Shown here: in pieces, positions 13,200 to 26,760 of the stretch | Layout of the letters: every line of letters begins with the position of its first letter | Position numbering within the stretch: position 1 is the first letter of the stretch | NCBI GenBank assembly: GCA_037954665.1 | Contig: JBBMOL010000071.1 | Coordinates: 1,793,441 to 1,857,440, forward strand | Direction of reading: 5' to 3' | DNA from: Laguncularia racemosa | Lineage: Eukaryota > Streptophyta > Magnoliopsida > Myrtales > Combretaceae | Length of the DNA: 64,000 bases | The notes under the pieces: model-generated | What the model saw: only the letters and a program-made list of their open reading frames with translations | Told to the model about the DNA's origin: nothing | Database searches by the model: none | Program-made: the position numbers and the translations under genes

Positions 13200-16100
13200 C
13201 CCACTTGTGAAGCTCCATGTCAAGAAGTTCTGAAACTTTAAAATGCATCTCATACCTCTTATCCTTATGATCCACCTTGTAGTTTAAACTAATAGGCACC
13301 CAATGCCTTCCTCTTTTCACCATTATGTACTTTTCATAGCGCATTCTCAACAAAAATATTTTTTTCTCTCAAGGATACTACTCCATGCTTAGGATGCCTT
13401 ACCCCCTTTGATAACATACTTCAAATCTCTATTAGGAAGATAAATTCCTTTAAGAAACCTGACCTAAAAGGAAGTAGATTTTGACTCAATGGACCATGCC
13501 AATTTCGTCAATAAAATACAATTAAAACAATGTAAATCTTTAAACTCCATAACTCCATTTTCTTTTGAATTAGCCAATTTCTTCTAACTCTTCCAATGAA
13601 TTCTTCCTTCACCCTCTCTCTCCCCCACCAAAAAATTGCAATCACTGCATTCACCCCATTACACCACTTTTTAGGATAAAGGAAACAAGAAATAAGGTAA
13701 GGGGAGAAAGCTAAAGCCACTAATTTTATACGTACCTCCCTTTCTGCATCATTAAGTAAACATTTCTTTCAATTCTTAAGAGTTTTTTTTTTCTCAACTT
13801 TCACCCTCAGAACTTGTAGAGTTTTATACTTGGATCTCTCCCAAATTATTAGAAGACCCAAATAAAGTCCAAGATCATTAGTAACCCTTACTTATAGCAT
13901 GTTTCCAATATCCTACCTAGTATCCTTAGGCACATTAGGGCTGAAAAATAAGCTTGACGTTGTTGAAATTAACCTCTTGTTCTAAAGCTTAGTAGTAGTT
14001 GTTGATCAACTCCATCAAAATTGCCACATTCTTCCTTTTCACTTGCAAAAGAATAATGAATCATTTGCAAAGACAAGATGAGACAAAATAAGACAAAACT
14101 CATTCACTAATAAACCCTTAAGATCACCCAGATAAACTTTCTTTTCTATCTCTCTTGACAAAACATTAATCACCTGAATGAAGAGATAAGGAGATAAGGG
14201 GTCTCCTTGACGTAAGCCTCACTTACACATTATATGACCAACCCTTTTTCCATTAACTACAGCATTAAACTCAACAGTAAAAACACACATCATCCAATCA
14301 ACCCATTTAGATGCAAAACCATATTTAAATAAAACTTTCCTAAGAAAATTTCATTCAATTCCATCATAAGCCTTATTCTTATGAGCTTTCAAAGCACAAA
14401 AGCCATTTTTTTCCTCTCTCTTAAGTTTCATAAAATGAAAAGTTTCATGTACAATAACAACATCATCATGAATCATTCAACCCAAAATAAATGCACTTTG
14501 TTGTTCAGGAATAAGCTCCTTTAGAAAAGGTTTTAGCTTATGAAATGATTTTATACACAAAATTGCATAGATTAATAAGAAGAAATTGAGAAGCATCTTA
14601 GGGATTTGGGAATTTTGGAATTGGGACAAAATGTATACTATTCAAGATAAGGGGAAAGGTACATGATTTGAAGAAAAACTTCACTGCATCATTAATTGCT
14701 TTGCCAACAATATCTTAGAATTTCTAATTAAATATACTTGGAAAACTATCTAGGTCAGGTGCCTTTAATCCTTCCATTTGAAAAACTACAATTCTGATTT
14801 CCTCCTCCCACTTCACTGTACAAAAGATCATTCATTTTTGGGCTAATCATACTATTAATCTAATCTAGGCAACCATCATCACTATTTACACTAGTGTTAG
14901 AGTACAAATTTGAGGAACGAGAAGAAAATTCCCCTACTACTTTCTCCTCACTTTTCAACCATCAACCACTAAAGTCCTTGAGTCTCAACACTTTGTTTTG
15001 ATTTCTTCTTCCAATAGATGAATGGTATCACCAAACTTCAACCAATTGGTTTTAACATGTTAATACCAATTTTCTTTTCATTATCCATAAGAACATTAAT
15101 CTTACCATACGACATTTCCTCTTTTTCTCTATCTATACCATTAAGAACACCTTGTAAACTAGCTAAAGATGTCAAAATTTTATCTATCTCCTTCCTTTTA
15201 TTTGGGAATGCTAGCTTACACAAATTAAGTAGCTTATCCTTGCAACATTCTAGCTGCAATAGCACCATACCCCATATTGTTTTCCTTAATTTCTCATTCT
15301 AGCCATCTTGAACCACTTTCGAGCGTTCTTATAAGGAAAGCCACATATTTTCAAATTTAAAATATCACCCTCCTTTCCTATCTCTAACATCAATGCTTAC
15401 CATAAGAGCAAGATGGTCTGATGGAAATGTGAGCACATGCTCAATTCTACAATTTGAAAACTTCTCGGTCCAAGATAAGGAACCCAAGCCACTATCTATG
15501 CATTCTCTTACCAAAGCTTCTCCTTCTTTTTTATTGGACCGTGTGAAAATGAGACCATCAAATCCCATATTTTATAAATTTGAGTCTTCAATCTTTTCTT
15601 TAAATCCATTCACTACTTTATTCTCCAACCTTCCTCCTCCTTCCTTCTCATATTCATATAAAATAGCATTCCCCAATGCAAATTCATGGATCTTCTACTA
15701 CTTCCCCAACTTCACAAATATATTTCCATAATTGCTTCTTTAATGAAAAATCTGTTGAAGAATGCACCCATGTAATCCTCCTTATAACCTCCCCACTAGG
15801 CCATAATACACAATAGTCAACATATTACCCATCAACATCCAATACTCCCACCTCTATACACCTATTCCATCAAATCGCCAATCCTCCTCCAATTCCTTTG
15901 CTAGGCACATAAAAATCGCCACTGTATCTCAGTTGTCTTTTATTCCTTTTAGATAATTTTCTTTGTTTTTTTGTTTCCATTAGAAAAAAGATACTCAAAT
16001 TGTATTTATTAATAAAGCCATTTAAATTATGAACTGCCTCGAGAGGTTTGATCCCTTGAAAATTCTAATTTAAATAAATCATGGCCCCTGTGTAGCTATT

Positions 16101-17720
16101 ATAGGCCAACTACCACCATTTATATCATCCATACAACCAACAAGAGCATCAACCCACTCAACACATTGCATTTCTTCAAACAACAAACAAGTAACCTTTA
16201 CAATTCTTTTTCCTTTATTTCTATTCTTTTTTATTATTTTGTCCTCATTTTGGTTTTTTTTTCTCTTTTTTTTTTCATTTTCTTCAAATTTTATACTTTT
16301 TTCTCATAAATTTCCCTTGGTAAATTATTTTCCATAGAACTAGCACCACAATCATCCTCCATCACCATAGTTTTCATTTTCTTTCTCCAACACTCTTCCT
16401 CTATCTCCTCCCTTCCCCTTTTAATACTAAGATTACTTAAAGCTATTGAAAGTCTCTCCAATGTGATCTCCATAACTAGAATAGGGGCTAATCTCATATT
16501 TACTTTATCTTATTTAATGGTCTTAAAGATGTTAAGGATTAAATCAAAGTTTAGTTGTTGATGACAAGGATGTTACAACACATTGGTAGTGGGAGGCGGG
16601 GATGTTACAGCACATTGGTTGTAGGGGGAAGCACTTGTCTATGATCTCTCTCCAATACAAGTACGTCTTTGCCTTTACTCCCAACATTGTGAACATTCTA
16701 GATCAGAAGGGTACTCTCAAAAGTCCTTAGGTTTATATTTAGTGAGGATACAATGGATTTAAAGGACACCGGTTTCTATTTATTATGCTAATAGGCCTTC
16801 AGAAATTGATTGGAATTTGATGGTAAGTTAGTAGATTTTGGATGAGACTTCAATTTAAGGTAGATACTATTTACATGAGGCTTTGCTTTTTCATGGTATA
16901 AGGGTCATGATTTTGAGAGTAAAAGAGGCTTAGTCAAATTAGGATCAAAGTTTTCATTAGTTTCAAGGATTGAAACAAGATTCTCCCATATCTTAAGGCT
17001 ATTAGCACGTAAACCTAGACCTAAACCACCATCTTTTGCTTTTTCAAACACACAAACCTTACCCCCATGCCCTAATTCATCACATGAAAAGTACTAATCA
17101 TTTAATCTTTCATATTTAAAATGAATTTGATACTTATCTCCACCTGCTCTGAACACCCGCAAGTTAGATCTTAAAGGAGAATTGATTAGCAATGTAATCT
17201 AAACTCTTAGAAATGCTTCTCTCCCCTTTCTTTAACACAATGGGTTTAACCCTAAGTATTTCCCCTAACTTATCACTGATAGCTCTCTCACTTTACTCTA
17301 TCAAATCCTCCAATTTCAAACCATATATTTGAGCCTAGATAGTCAATTTATTAAGAGGGATTTTATATAGATTCTATCCTCTACACTATTCTTCTAAAAC
17401 CATGCAACAACTTAAGATCAACCATGGTGATTCAGCCATAACATTCTTCGATTTAACAACACTCTTAAGTTTTAGAAGAAACATGTTTGGTTGCAAATAG
17501 GAGATAGATTCCACTCCATAACCCTTCTATAGTCAAGACATTTATCACTATTAACTTATTAAGGGTTTTATTTGAAATAATTTTTGCAACTACCAAACAA
17601 CCTAGCTAATTACTATCTATCTCTTCATTTGCTTTTCCATCATCATCCAAGTACATTTCATCATATTCTAAGAGTTGTTGCTTGCAGTCACCGACGAAGA
17701 GGCCATGAAACTACAAACGA
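13200..17720 (-). mobile_element. Decayed L1-type LINE retrotransposon
   Basis: Degraded non-LTR element read on the minus strand with many stops and frameshifts. In order: a DUF4283-like ORF1 start (about 17340-17640), a zinc-knuckle-like segment with ELGHGGKVC (about 17050-17105), an AP-endonuclease region (about 16080-15370) with FFLMETKKQRKL and a terminal PSDHLALMV (near 15415), then reverse transcriptase. RT landmarks are SCTFPLILNSIHFVPIPK (14630-14690), EQQSAF-like text near 14500, RQGDPLSPYLF (about 14183-14220) and FANDSLFF at the FADD box (about 14051-14074), followed by FWWG (about 13630). The FADD catalytic box has Asn in place of the first Asp, so this copy is dead. Neither a 3' poly(A) nor target duplications were seen; boundaries are approximate. 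Confidence 0.8.
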
Positions 17721-20700
17721 AGAGAGATCAAAACTAATCTATGCATAGCTTATAGTTAACAAAGGCAGAGGGAATTTACGATGACAAAACATGTAGGAAC
17801 AATGTACCTAAGTTAGGAACAAAGAATGAACAAAGAAACTATCAAACAAAGAAATAACAAAATTGTATGAAGGAACTATTCACTATAGATGATGAAAATT
17901 GAATCAAACTAGGACTCTTCCACTTTTCTTCTCTCTCTCTCTCTCTTCTTCTCTTTTTTTTCTTTCCTTTTTTTTATCTAGTTACTTCAAATAACAAGAG
18001 CAAGGAAAACGATGTAAAAATACAAAGAAATAGCAAAACAGTAAACAAGAAGTTCACTGAATGAATCAAAACATTTAGAATTAGATGAATGATGCATGAA
18101 ATGTAACAATTCACATGCTAATAATGCAAAAAAAAAAAAAATTAGAAGAAAAAATATTTGTTTTCTTTAAAAATCCTATCAGTGTAAACAACACTCCCAA
18201 TGAGAGAAAAAATCTCTCTCTAGAAAGTTAAAGAGAGAAAACCCCTTCTACAATTCTTCCTTAAGTTAGACGTTAACGTTCGAGCAGTTTAATGACAGAT
18301 TGATCTGGTAGCTAAAACTTGTCCATTTATCACTGTAAGAAAAATATTATATGAAAATTTACATGAAGGGTTACACCAATTAAAGAATAAATTAATTTTT
18401 GCTAAGTATCATAATGGAAGCTTAGCCTAGATATTAACTCTCCAGTAATGTGTTGTTTTTTTTGGGTGATTATAATGGGAAAGGGTGATTCGAATTTACT
18501 TCATCCCATTAGAAGACCGACATTCATATTACTAATTTTCAAGTCAAACATTTTGTTATTTTTTTAATCAAAATATATTAATAAAAGACATAAAAATTAA
18601 CTTTAAAGCTGTTCCAGTACATCCATACTCAACAAATTAAAGAATATCAGAGTTAAACTCTAAATTTTAATTATACGAATATATTTAATAGTCTTGAATT
18701 TTACATAACCCCTAACAAATTCATGTCTCATTAATGTATAATGTTTTTTTTTTTTTGACATTTTAAAGTAAGCCTTGTATTAAATTCTATGTGAAACTGT
18801 ATTTTTTTTTATTTGAACAAATATTTAGGGAAAGAACATTTTTTTATGGAGCTAGGAAACTTAGTGTATTTGTAAGACAATGGTTATTAAAATTTTGCCC
18901 AGCTAATTTCATAAGATAATAATGGTAGTAAGTTTTCTACCTCATCCCAATTACATGTACATAATCCTCCAATTAATAAAATAAAAAATTGGTGAATTAA
19001 ATATCAATTATATAAAACACTAACATTAAGTTTGGTTAGCTAGAATAGAATGGGGCTGAAATAGAATGGCTATTCTTTATAATAGAATGGGGTTAAGATG
19101 ATGATTACATTTGCAACTTTTCCAAGATAGGGGTATTCTTGGAATAATATTATTATATCATCTCTTTAAATGTTTACCTATGTATATATAAAATCCTCCT
19201 ATTAGTACAATAAAACAATAAATTATGTGTTAAACCCAATATAGCTAAATTTCCATTATACTTTTCAAACTAAACTGCATGTATTAGCTATGTTATACAA
19301 GTTAAGCTAACGATACCCTATACATATTTAGCAAGTTCGAGCTACCTTAGAACTAGAAACTCGCATTATAACAAGTATATAGGTTTCAAGCAATTTCTAA
19401 GAAGGGTATGAAGTCATATCCTATTGAATGGCCAAGTTTTGCTCCATGCCTTATGAGTCTAATGTTCAGCCTACAATTTACTCAACCATGCGAGGTTCTA
19501 TAGGTTAGAGTATCACAAGTTCAAACACCTACCCTCTACTAATGTCAAAGCTAAGTAATTTTGAACATTTGAAATAAGTTCATAATTATCTCCCATTCAT
19601 ACAATAAGAGTTATACTTTTTTGTGTGTTCATATTCTATCAATTTTTCTCAATCATGAACAATTCAACTGCTACATGTAATATTTATAACCAAACATAGA
19701 CTCTTGCAACTCTCCTCAAAAGAAGAAAGGACTCATTGGATATTATATCATACGTGCTATGTCCTCATGATATATAAATACTAATATTATGACATACATA
19801 GTTTGTGCAATACATATGTGACAATTATTTTAAAAACCACTAATTTTACTATCATTTATTGACATTCACATATCAGGTATATGCATAATAAATAGTGTAT
19901 AATACCTAAAGAATTTTTTTTCCCAAAAATGAATTTTCTATCTTAGACCCATCATTAAAACCTTTTAAGCTTTGTTTGTATATTGAATACAAGGGGGGTA
20001 GGATAAATCTTATCCTATTCAGTTGTAGGGGATAAATCTTAACCTATTCAATTGTAGGATGATGTAACTTTTGGATGAAATAAATCTAGTACGTATAAAG
20101 TTTTGTTTGATTATCCGGTTCTTATATGGATGTCATATTTTATAGACATTATAATCTTTTGATTTTATATTTTATCATGTCCAAATATTTCAACTCATTA
20201 GCTAATGTGTTTCTTTATAATTTGTTTTTAGCACTATTTCCATTTAAAAATGTTTATGAAAAAAAAAAGAAGCTCTCTTTTATAGATTTCTATTACCTCC
20301 AAGTCACTTTTACAAAAGAGGCAGCCAATTTCAGCAAATTGGGTGCTTCACTTCTAGAACTAGAATTTGTTTCCGTATCATGGAATGTCATGTTAGATTA
20401 GTTCTCAGTTTCGATTGGCTATGCATCTCTAGATTCTAGTTCCATTTTGATGGAATTGGGCAACTAATTTAGCTCTCTAGTGTTGGAATGGTTACACTAA
20501 ATGTTGGTCTAAAATCAACACATGGCTGCACCTAGTTTGTGTAGATTTGAGGATTACTCTATGCACTTCATGTGTATGCTGCATGAGTCTCGTAACTCAT
20601 ATGATAGGGATAAGTATACTTTAGAGGTTTTCATCACCAATGGATTGCATTACTGTGATAGGTGATGGAAACAAAATCTAATAGGGTCTAATTTCTTAAG

Positions 20701-22078
20701 TAATCTGTAGGCTTATTGCCAAAACGAAGATTCATCAAGAGAGGAAATAGTGGGCATTTTATAAGGAGAAATGATGAATGGGCACCAATGGATTCCTTTG
20801 ATAATTAAAGATCCAAATTAACTAAATTATGCATATAGTATAAATAGGCTTTAAAAGTAGTGTAGTACTTGAGTCCTTCTAAGGAAGATTATAACTAGGT
20901 AAGTTAGTCATAGCAAGTCAATCTTAACAAGTTACATATTGAGTATAAAAATCCAAAACTCTCCAAATTATTTCAATTTAGATATAATTTTCCAAATTGT
21001 AACAATAAAAATATTACCAGGCTAGTCCCTTTAACATAGTACCATTTTCGTGTATTGACAATTTGCAACTATAAATGGTGATGAATCCACAATGGAAGAA
21101 AGGGTGCAAACGGTTGTGAGAATGTGTCATGATGAATTGGCATTTGTTTGATCATTTATATGACTTAGGTTTGATCCCAATGGGACTTGGACAAGTGGAG
21201 TTTTCACCACTAGTAAATCCTCCAAATCAAACATGGATCTACAACTTTGATTTGCTAAGAAAGGAGGACCAACAAGTCCTCCAATTTCACCACATTGTTA
21301 GGAATAAAGGATAAAGCTAATCGAAACAAGTGGTCAAGACATAGCTTGTTCAAACTCTACTTGTTGTTTTAACTTTCTTTCAATCAATGAATGTACTGAC
21401 TAGAGTGAAGTAGTGAACACCAAAGATGTATGGTGGGGATGTTGTGAAGTGTTGGCATAAATATTTATTAAATATTTATCACTTATCTCATTAGGAGTAT
21501 GATATACAATGTCATAAATCATAATCCATACTAACTTTCTTATGAGTACTCACCCTCACATAAGGGTTCTATTGTTGCATTTTTTCTTATTTTACATAGA
21601 ACATAGGTAAACCAACTAAGACTATCTAAATTTCCATCTTTGCTAGTTTGAAAATTAGATGAAACATTTGGAGTGAAACATATTTTCGTATTAGAGTTTT
21701 GTGTTTCTCAAGTTAAATCTAAATAAGCAGTCTCAAAATTTAATTACATCCTGTATAAATTATTTAAATCCTTTATATTTTATACTGTTAAACCAATTGA
21801 ATTCCTTTTTTAATGTTTTCCTTGATGTATGAGTATGTATAAAGACTTATATGGTGTGATAATATAGTTATGATAGATTGTAAGGACTTTTTCAATTTCG
21901 ATACAAATATAGAGAATTTAAATGATCTTGCTAAAATATAAAAAAATTTGTTAATAGCAAAGATAAAACAATTTCTAATGGACTTATTCAATTTCCTTTC
22001 TATAGACTGTTCATCAAAAGAGAAAATTCTTCCATTTCAAATGCTAGGCTTTTCCTTGTTATTCAAGGATGTATTATT
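17721..22078. other. Intergenic region, no gene recognised
   Basis: AT-rich DNA with a CT-rich stretch at 17924-17977 and short duplications, such as the repeated GATAAATCTTA..CTATTCA..TTGTAGG at about 20000-20060. GAATAGAATGG motifs cluster near 19040-19100. Open frames at 20126-20401 and 21129-21314 have no recognisable domain. Sequence near 21430 (GGTGGGGATGTTGTGAAG) resembles a polypurine tract followed by an LTR start, but no partner LTR or pol was found. Confidence 0.5.
17924..17977. repeat. CT-rich low-complexity tract
   Basis: Almost pure pyrimidine run with a (CT)n core, just right of the LINE relic. Confidence 0.85.
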
Positions 22079-22410
22079 AGAGGTATAAGCAAGTTAAGCT
22101 CACTAGTAAACTACTCAAGTTCGATTCAAGAAAAACTCAAGTTCGATTCAACATGAGTCAAGTCATCGTGTAGTTTATCGAGTCAAGCTCTTAAAGCTAG
22201 TAGAGATTGAAAGTATTGCTTTATTTAAAAAAAAAATTATACATAAGTCAAGTCTAAACAAACTTAATATAATAGAATCGAATTCAAGCTTATTGAATAA
22301 TACTTTAAGTTGAATTCAAACTCAAAATTACAAACTCAAGCCAACATGAGCTTTAAAATTTCGAGTCAAACTCAAACTTAAACTTAGCACTGTATTATCT
22401 CAACTCGACT
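22079..22410. repeat. Degenerate MITE-like repeat rich in TCAAGTT/AACTCAA motifs
   Basis: Left part reads AGGTATAAGCAAGTTAAGCT and CAAGTTCGATTCAA twice. The right part carries the complementary theme (TTGAATTCAAACTCAA, GAGTCAAACTCAAACTTAA). This layout of degenerate, partly complementary ends resembles hAT-type MITEs in plants. Termini and target duplications are not resolved. Confidence 0.35.
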
Positions 22411-23947
22411 TATTTACAGTCATATATATAACACTATAACTTATTTACAGTCATATATATACCCATCATGGCGGGGGCGGGGGTGGCCACTTGAACGTCA
22501 CTTTTTCATGCTGTGCAATCGTCTTTTTACCAAAATCCGGCCATCGGTCTTGGGTGATTGGTCACATCTCTCGATCTAAAGCTCTCATAAGTCATTTGAG
22601 TATTTGTACTAGGATTTGCTAACAGTGGAAACGACCTTATTATTCTCATGTGCTTTCCTTAACTCACCTGTCATGCTTTTCAACAGGCATCAGGATCTTT
22701 TAATGTAAAATTATTGGATGATTCTCTTCTTCTTTATCTCCTTATTTATGTACCGGGTCTTATTTGATTCATGGATCTCACAAATTCCATCCCAACATAG
22801 CACATAAAAACTTCCTCGCGGGCATCATCTGACCATATTGGGTACGATTGCCTATTCAGCATGATTCTAGAATTATACAACACGAATATGATCGTGACCC
22901 TAAATGCTCTCGTGATAGTGTGCAATGGCTCGTGCACTTGCTTTTAGTCCGTGATACAAACAAAAAGATAGTCAGCTCAAGTCTCTATCTACAAACAATA
23001 CAAAATGTTCTCACCCGATTTTGTAAGGAGAACCTATGACTTTTGACATTTACTAAAGAATGCATAATGTTCTCTTCTACAGAGAACTACTCTGCCTGGA
23101 AAAACAATTCCACATAAATGCTCCGGACAGCACAGCCCTTTAGTCTTTTACATTTCTCTCTTCTCCATTATAGGACATTAATCACTTACTTGATGCTAGT
23201 ATATATTTGATATGCTGTGTATTAGGCCTCCTTTACCACAAAATTTCAGAAGACATCTCATTCTACATGAAGGTATAGCAGATTTAATATATGTAATGAA
23301 TGCATCAGAACGGCATGCTCGTCATGGATGTAGATTCGCAGGAACTGCCAGTACAAGGAGTAACAACACTGCCATAAAGACAAGGGCCACCTGAAACTAT
23401 CAGCAACAGAACCTGGCTGCACAATTTAATTTGTATTCTACAAATACCACAATATGTTTGACTCGGAACCTAGCTAACACGTATTATGTAAAGAAGCTAA
23501 TAACTAAATCCCACTCAGATCGATCTCTTAAACAGGAACTTTAGGCTGCAACACGGCATAAGTAGAACCTTAACAACATGCTACTGGCTGCTGTAAGATA
23601 AGCAAAACACTCAAGCGGTAAAATATACAATTATCACGATCATGTTTGATGATCGTATAAACATAGGGAGATTAGATTGCATGGAAAAACCTTGGGATGT
23701 ATAGGAGAGCAAATTTTGCTCACAATAGTGGTAGTAGTCACTGAGGTAGAAGTTGGAGATCTCAATATTTGTTCACCTATAATGCCTTGAGCAGAGGTGA
23801 TAATCTTGATTCACGTAAAATTTGTCATCTAGCACTCCAAGCAAATAATAGACCTTGAAGAGGGCGATAATGAGGGCCGTGAATTAAATAACAAGGTAAG
23901 CAATCCAAGAATTTTTGCATGAATGGGCATAGGTTGATTTTAAAAGC
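22411..23947. other. Downstream flank of the DUF668 gene, unassigned
   Basis: Contains a short GC-rich tract (22470-22487) and several short open frames on both strands, none with a recognised domain. The minus strand directly below 23948 is the presumed 3' UTR of the DUF668 gene. On the minus strand around 23325-23395 a short frame reads VALVFMAVLLLLVLAVPANL, a membrane-like hydrophobic stretch ending in a stop, with a possible splice acceptor (TTTCAG) just before it. It may be a 3' exon or chance. Confidence 0.4.
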
Positions 23948-25795
23948 TTACCCTTTAAGCTCCAAATATTCATCAAACACTCTACTGCTCCCAGACTCCA
24001 TCAAGGCTTTGGCATTGATATCCCTTCCAACTCTCCATATGTAATTTAGACCCACAAGAAGCTCTGTGATTATTGCTTCAGTTTTCTCTTGATTTGCGAA
24101 GTATAGTGTTTGAACCAGAAGAACATTTGTCCTAGAAATCAAGCTCTGTTGCTCAAAACTCCGCTCAGATTGCCATCGAATCATGCTATGAGCAAGTGGA
24201 GCCAGCCACTCAAGTATACTTGTGATTGCCTCACTCCACTCACTGGCAAGAGAAGTATCATAAACTGGTGATGTCAAGTCCTTTGCATACGGTTTTAGCT
24301 TTGCCCTCAGGGCACTTCTTACACTTGCAGGTAACATGTTGTACAGGTCATCTCTTGCATCAAGACCTATCAAGTGTGGAGATGCAGCAAGTTTCTCGAT
24401 CACAAGTATGACATTAGCATAGTGCAGTGCCAAACCAGAAGCACCAAGTGTTTCGGGCAGAGCATTCAACAGTTTGCTCTTGGAACTGAAGCGTGACATG
24501 GCACCATCAAATTCTTCGACATCGAACTTAAGGTCATTTTTTCTATTGAGAATGGTTGAATTAACACCATCTTTGTCTGTGTAGCAATTATTTACGGGTG
24601 AATTTTCTCCAACCATAGTGGATCCTTTCATTGGTCCAACTGAAATCAATTGGCTGCCTTTGGGATTTCCCTTCTTTCCTCGAAGTCCACTCCGATTCAG
24701 CCACAAACCTTTGAAGATCTTCTCTCCAAATAGTTTACCGGGTTTTCTAGACTTCTCAAAAGGAGTAGAGTATCCTGCCGACATGGGTCCTGATTTAGTT
24801 GTTTTTCCAAGAGGACCTGAATAGTTGATGCCATTATTTGCTTCTCTGTTGGGACTTGCTTTAGCAGCAACACTTCTGATAGGGCCTGAGTAGAAATTTA
24901 TGGCTTGATTTGCCTGAATAAATGGACCCGCTTTTTCAGTGGGCCTTCCAAGAGGACCCGAAGCAAACCTTGCATGACTATTATCAGATGGATAAACAGA
25001 AGACGTTAGTATCGAAGAAATGGATTGTTTATGACCATGGTTGGAATTCAAGACTTTCCCATCCTTGATACCTCCAAAGTCTGCCATTTGTTGTATCCCA
25101 AACACATCCTTCACCCTATCAAATACCGTGAAAATGGATCTTGCCAGTAGATGGACCACGTAATCGTGACTCTTGTTCCATAGAGATATCTCTTGCAATG
25201 TCTTAACTTCGTGCCGCTTCCACGAAACCTTCTTTTGATACTCAAGCAAATTTACAGGATCACTGTCATTATTCTTCATTCTTCTCAAAGTTTGCTCTAA
25301 CTCTGCAAGTATTTCCATCTCTTGGTACAAATTTGCATTTATCATGATATATTTCTCCATTTTTTTTGCTTTACTATCCATCTTCTTCCATGTGAATTTC
25401 CATCCACAGCGATCAAACCCTGCCTCCATCAAAACCTCAAAAAATGACTCGAAGCTCTTCAATCCCGGATCCACACATTTCTCCCCAATCCTTGCTACAG
25501 ACTTAGCAACTTGTCCAATGTTGTCAATGATCTCTGAACGTATTAAACGTTCAATGAAAACTTCATCCTCCGAGACAAGCTTCCTTATTCCAATTGAATC
25601 TGTGATCTCTTCTCTCAGCTTCCTAACACTGCTATCATTGAGAGACTGCCAAAGATGAACTATCTTAGACATCAAACTGGCGATCTCGAATGCCAATACA
25701 CCAACAGCCGCTTTCTTTGGGCCATCGTCACGCTTCCGTGGAGCCCACAAACTACGAAACCAAGACTCTCCTGCTGCCTTACCCATAATTTTCAT
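23948..25795 (-). CDS. DUF3475/DUF668 protein, PSK-simulator-like (intronless CDS, 615 aa)
   Basis: Complete single-exon coding sequence. Residues about 31-87 form DUF3475 (VGVLAFEIASLMSKIVHLWQ) and residues about 451-541 form DUF668 (GASGLALHYANVILVIEKL). Between them is a linker with repeated SGPLG/SGPI/SGPM motifs and a basic patch. A coiled-coil-like stretch (EMEILAELEQTLRRM, YQKKVSWKRHEVK) spans about 155-200. From memory it is closest to the intronless Arabidopsis At5g04550-type members; relatives called PSI proteins are linked to phytosulfokine signalling and growth. Biochemical role is unknown. Two near-adjacent ATGs (M1 and M4) are possible; M4 would begin MGKAAG, which could suit N-myristoylation, as proposed for other family members. 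The stop overlaps a GGGTAAGC donor-like string, so an alternative 3' splice is conceivable. Confidence 0.93.
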   Translation of the reverse strand: MKIMGKAAGESWFRSLWAPRKRDDGPKKAAVGVLAFEIASLMSKIVHLWQSLNDSSVRKLREEITDSIGIRKLVSEDEVFIERLIRSEIIDNIGQVAKSVARIGEKCVDPGLKSFESFFEVLMEAGFDRCGWKFTWKKMDSKAKKMEKYIMINANLYQEMEILAELEQTLRRMKNNDSDPVNLLEYQKKVSWKRHEVKTLQEISLWNKSHDYVVHLLARSIFTVFDRVKDVFGIQQMADFGGIKDGKVLNSNHGHKQSISSILTSSVYPSDNSHARFASGPLGRPTEKAGPFIQANQAINFYSGPIRSVAAKASPNREANNGINYSGPLGKTTKSGPMSAGYSTPFEKSRKPGKLFGEKIFKGLWLNRSGLRGKKGNPKGSQLISVGPMKGSTMVGENSPVNNCYTDKDGVNSTILNRKNDLKFDVEEFDGAMSRFSSKSKLLNALPETLGASGLALHYANVILVIEKLAASPHLIGLDARDDLYNMLPASVRSALRAKLKPYAKDLTSPVYDTSLASEWSEAITSILEWLAPLAHSMIRWQSERSFEQQSLISRTNVLLVQTLYFANQEKTEAIITELLVGLNYIWRVGRDINAKALMESGSSRVFDEYLELKG

Positions 25796-26760
25796 AAAAA
25801 ATGTTTCCTACTCCAAGTTCACCATCAAATTCCTAGATACCACGAAACATATCAATAAAAACACTACCAAAACAAAAGCTCTTTAATAAGAACTAAGAAG
25901 GACAAAACATTTTTCTCCTTTTCTTTATCCATCTAAAAGATAAATTTCTCAAAATTGGACTTTATAGTTAATCATGCAGGATAAAAATGGTTTTTGTTTT
26001 CTAATTTGAAAGAAATTAACTAACTTTACAATTTACACCTGCCGAGGCTGAAGTTTTTTTGGATAAAATGTCAGATTTACATGCAAATAAAGGAATTAAA
26101 ACCCAGCAAGCAGCTAAATTGAGATTCTTTATCTTACTGGAAACACATGAAACTAAAATCAGAAACTCATTTTTAAAATAACAATCAAAACAACAACAAA
26201 AATTTGAATAAACAAAGAATAAAAAATTTTCTTTCAACACATACTTATCATTTAGTGTTTTTGATCAGCTTTTCCGAAAAATAAAAACAAAGTGTACAAA
26301 AAAGGCTAGGAAAAAAAAAAGTAACTTTAGCTGCTTCATTTATATTTTGGAAACTTTAACGAGCACAACAAAATTACGGTCGAAAACATGCAAAGCACAA
26401 AGCTTTGGTCCAAATAATCACACCCAGAAGCTAGAATTCCTTAAAATACAAAAAAACAGCTTCAAATTGCAACACCCAAAATTCAAATTACAAATTTGTA
26501 GTAATAACTATAAAGTGCAGATACTGATATGCATTAAATTCATGGACTTTCTAAATTTTGAACTAAGAAGAGTTTAATGGGTAACATCAAATATAAAAGA
26601 AAAACAAAAATCTATGGAAGATGAAGCTGTAGAAAGAGAAAGATACTTACTTTTGTACTGTAAAATAGTTGAATAATCTTTCAGAGAGAGAGAAGGAAAG
26701 TGCAGTATAGAGTGAAGCACATGGGAGAGAGAGGGGTTGAAGCCGGGATTGTTGAATGAA
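25796..26760 (-). promoter_or_regulatory. Probable 5' UTR with intron of the DUF668 gene
   Basis: On the minus strand a strong donor, AAAA|GTAAGTATCT, follows position 26651, and a matching acceptor, TATCTAG|GAATTTG, precedes 25832. This predicts a noncoding first exon (about 26760-26651), an intron of about 820 bp (26650-25833) and a short second leader piece reaching the ATG at 25795. Based only on splice-site match and the absence of coding sequence in between. Confidence 0.45.

Noticed and set aside
13508..15568. Separate small genes at 13508-13720, 15038-15268 and 15365-15568 on the minus strand
   Set aside because: They are pieces of one decayed LINE: endonuclease end, RT region and C-terminal part in the expected order.
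21129..21460. Possible end of another LTR element (frame with LVNPPNQTW and a purine tract near 21430)
   Set aside because: No matching second LTR, primer site or pol sequence could be identified.
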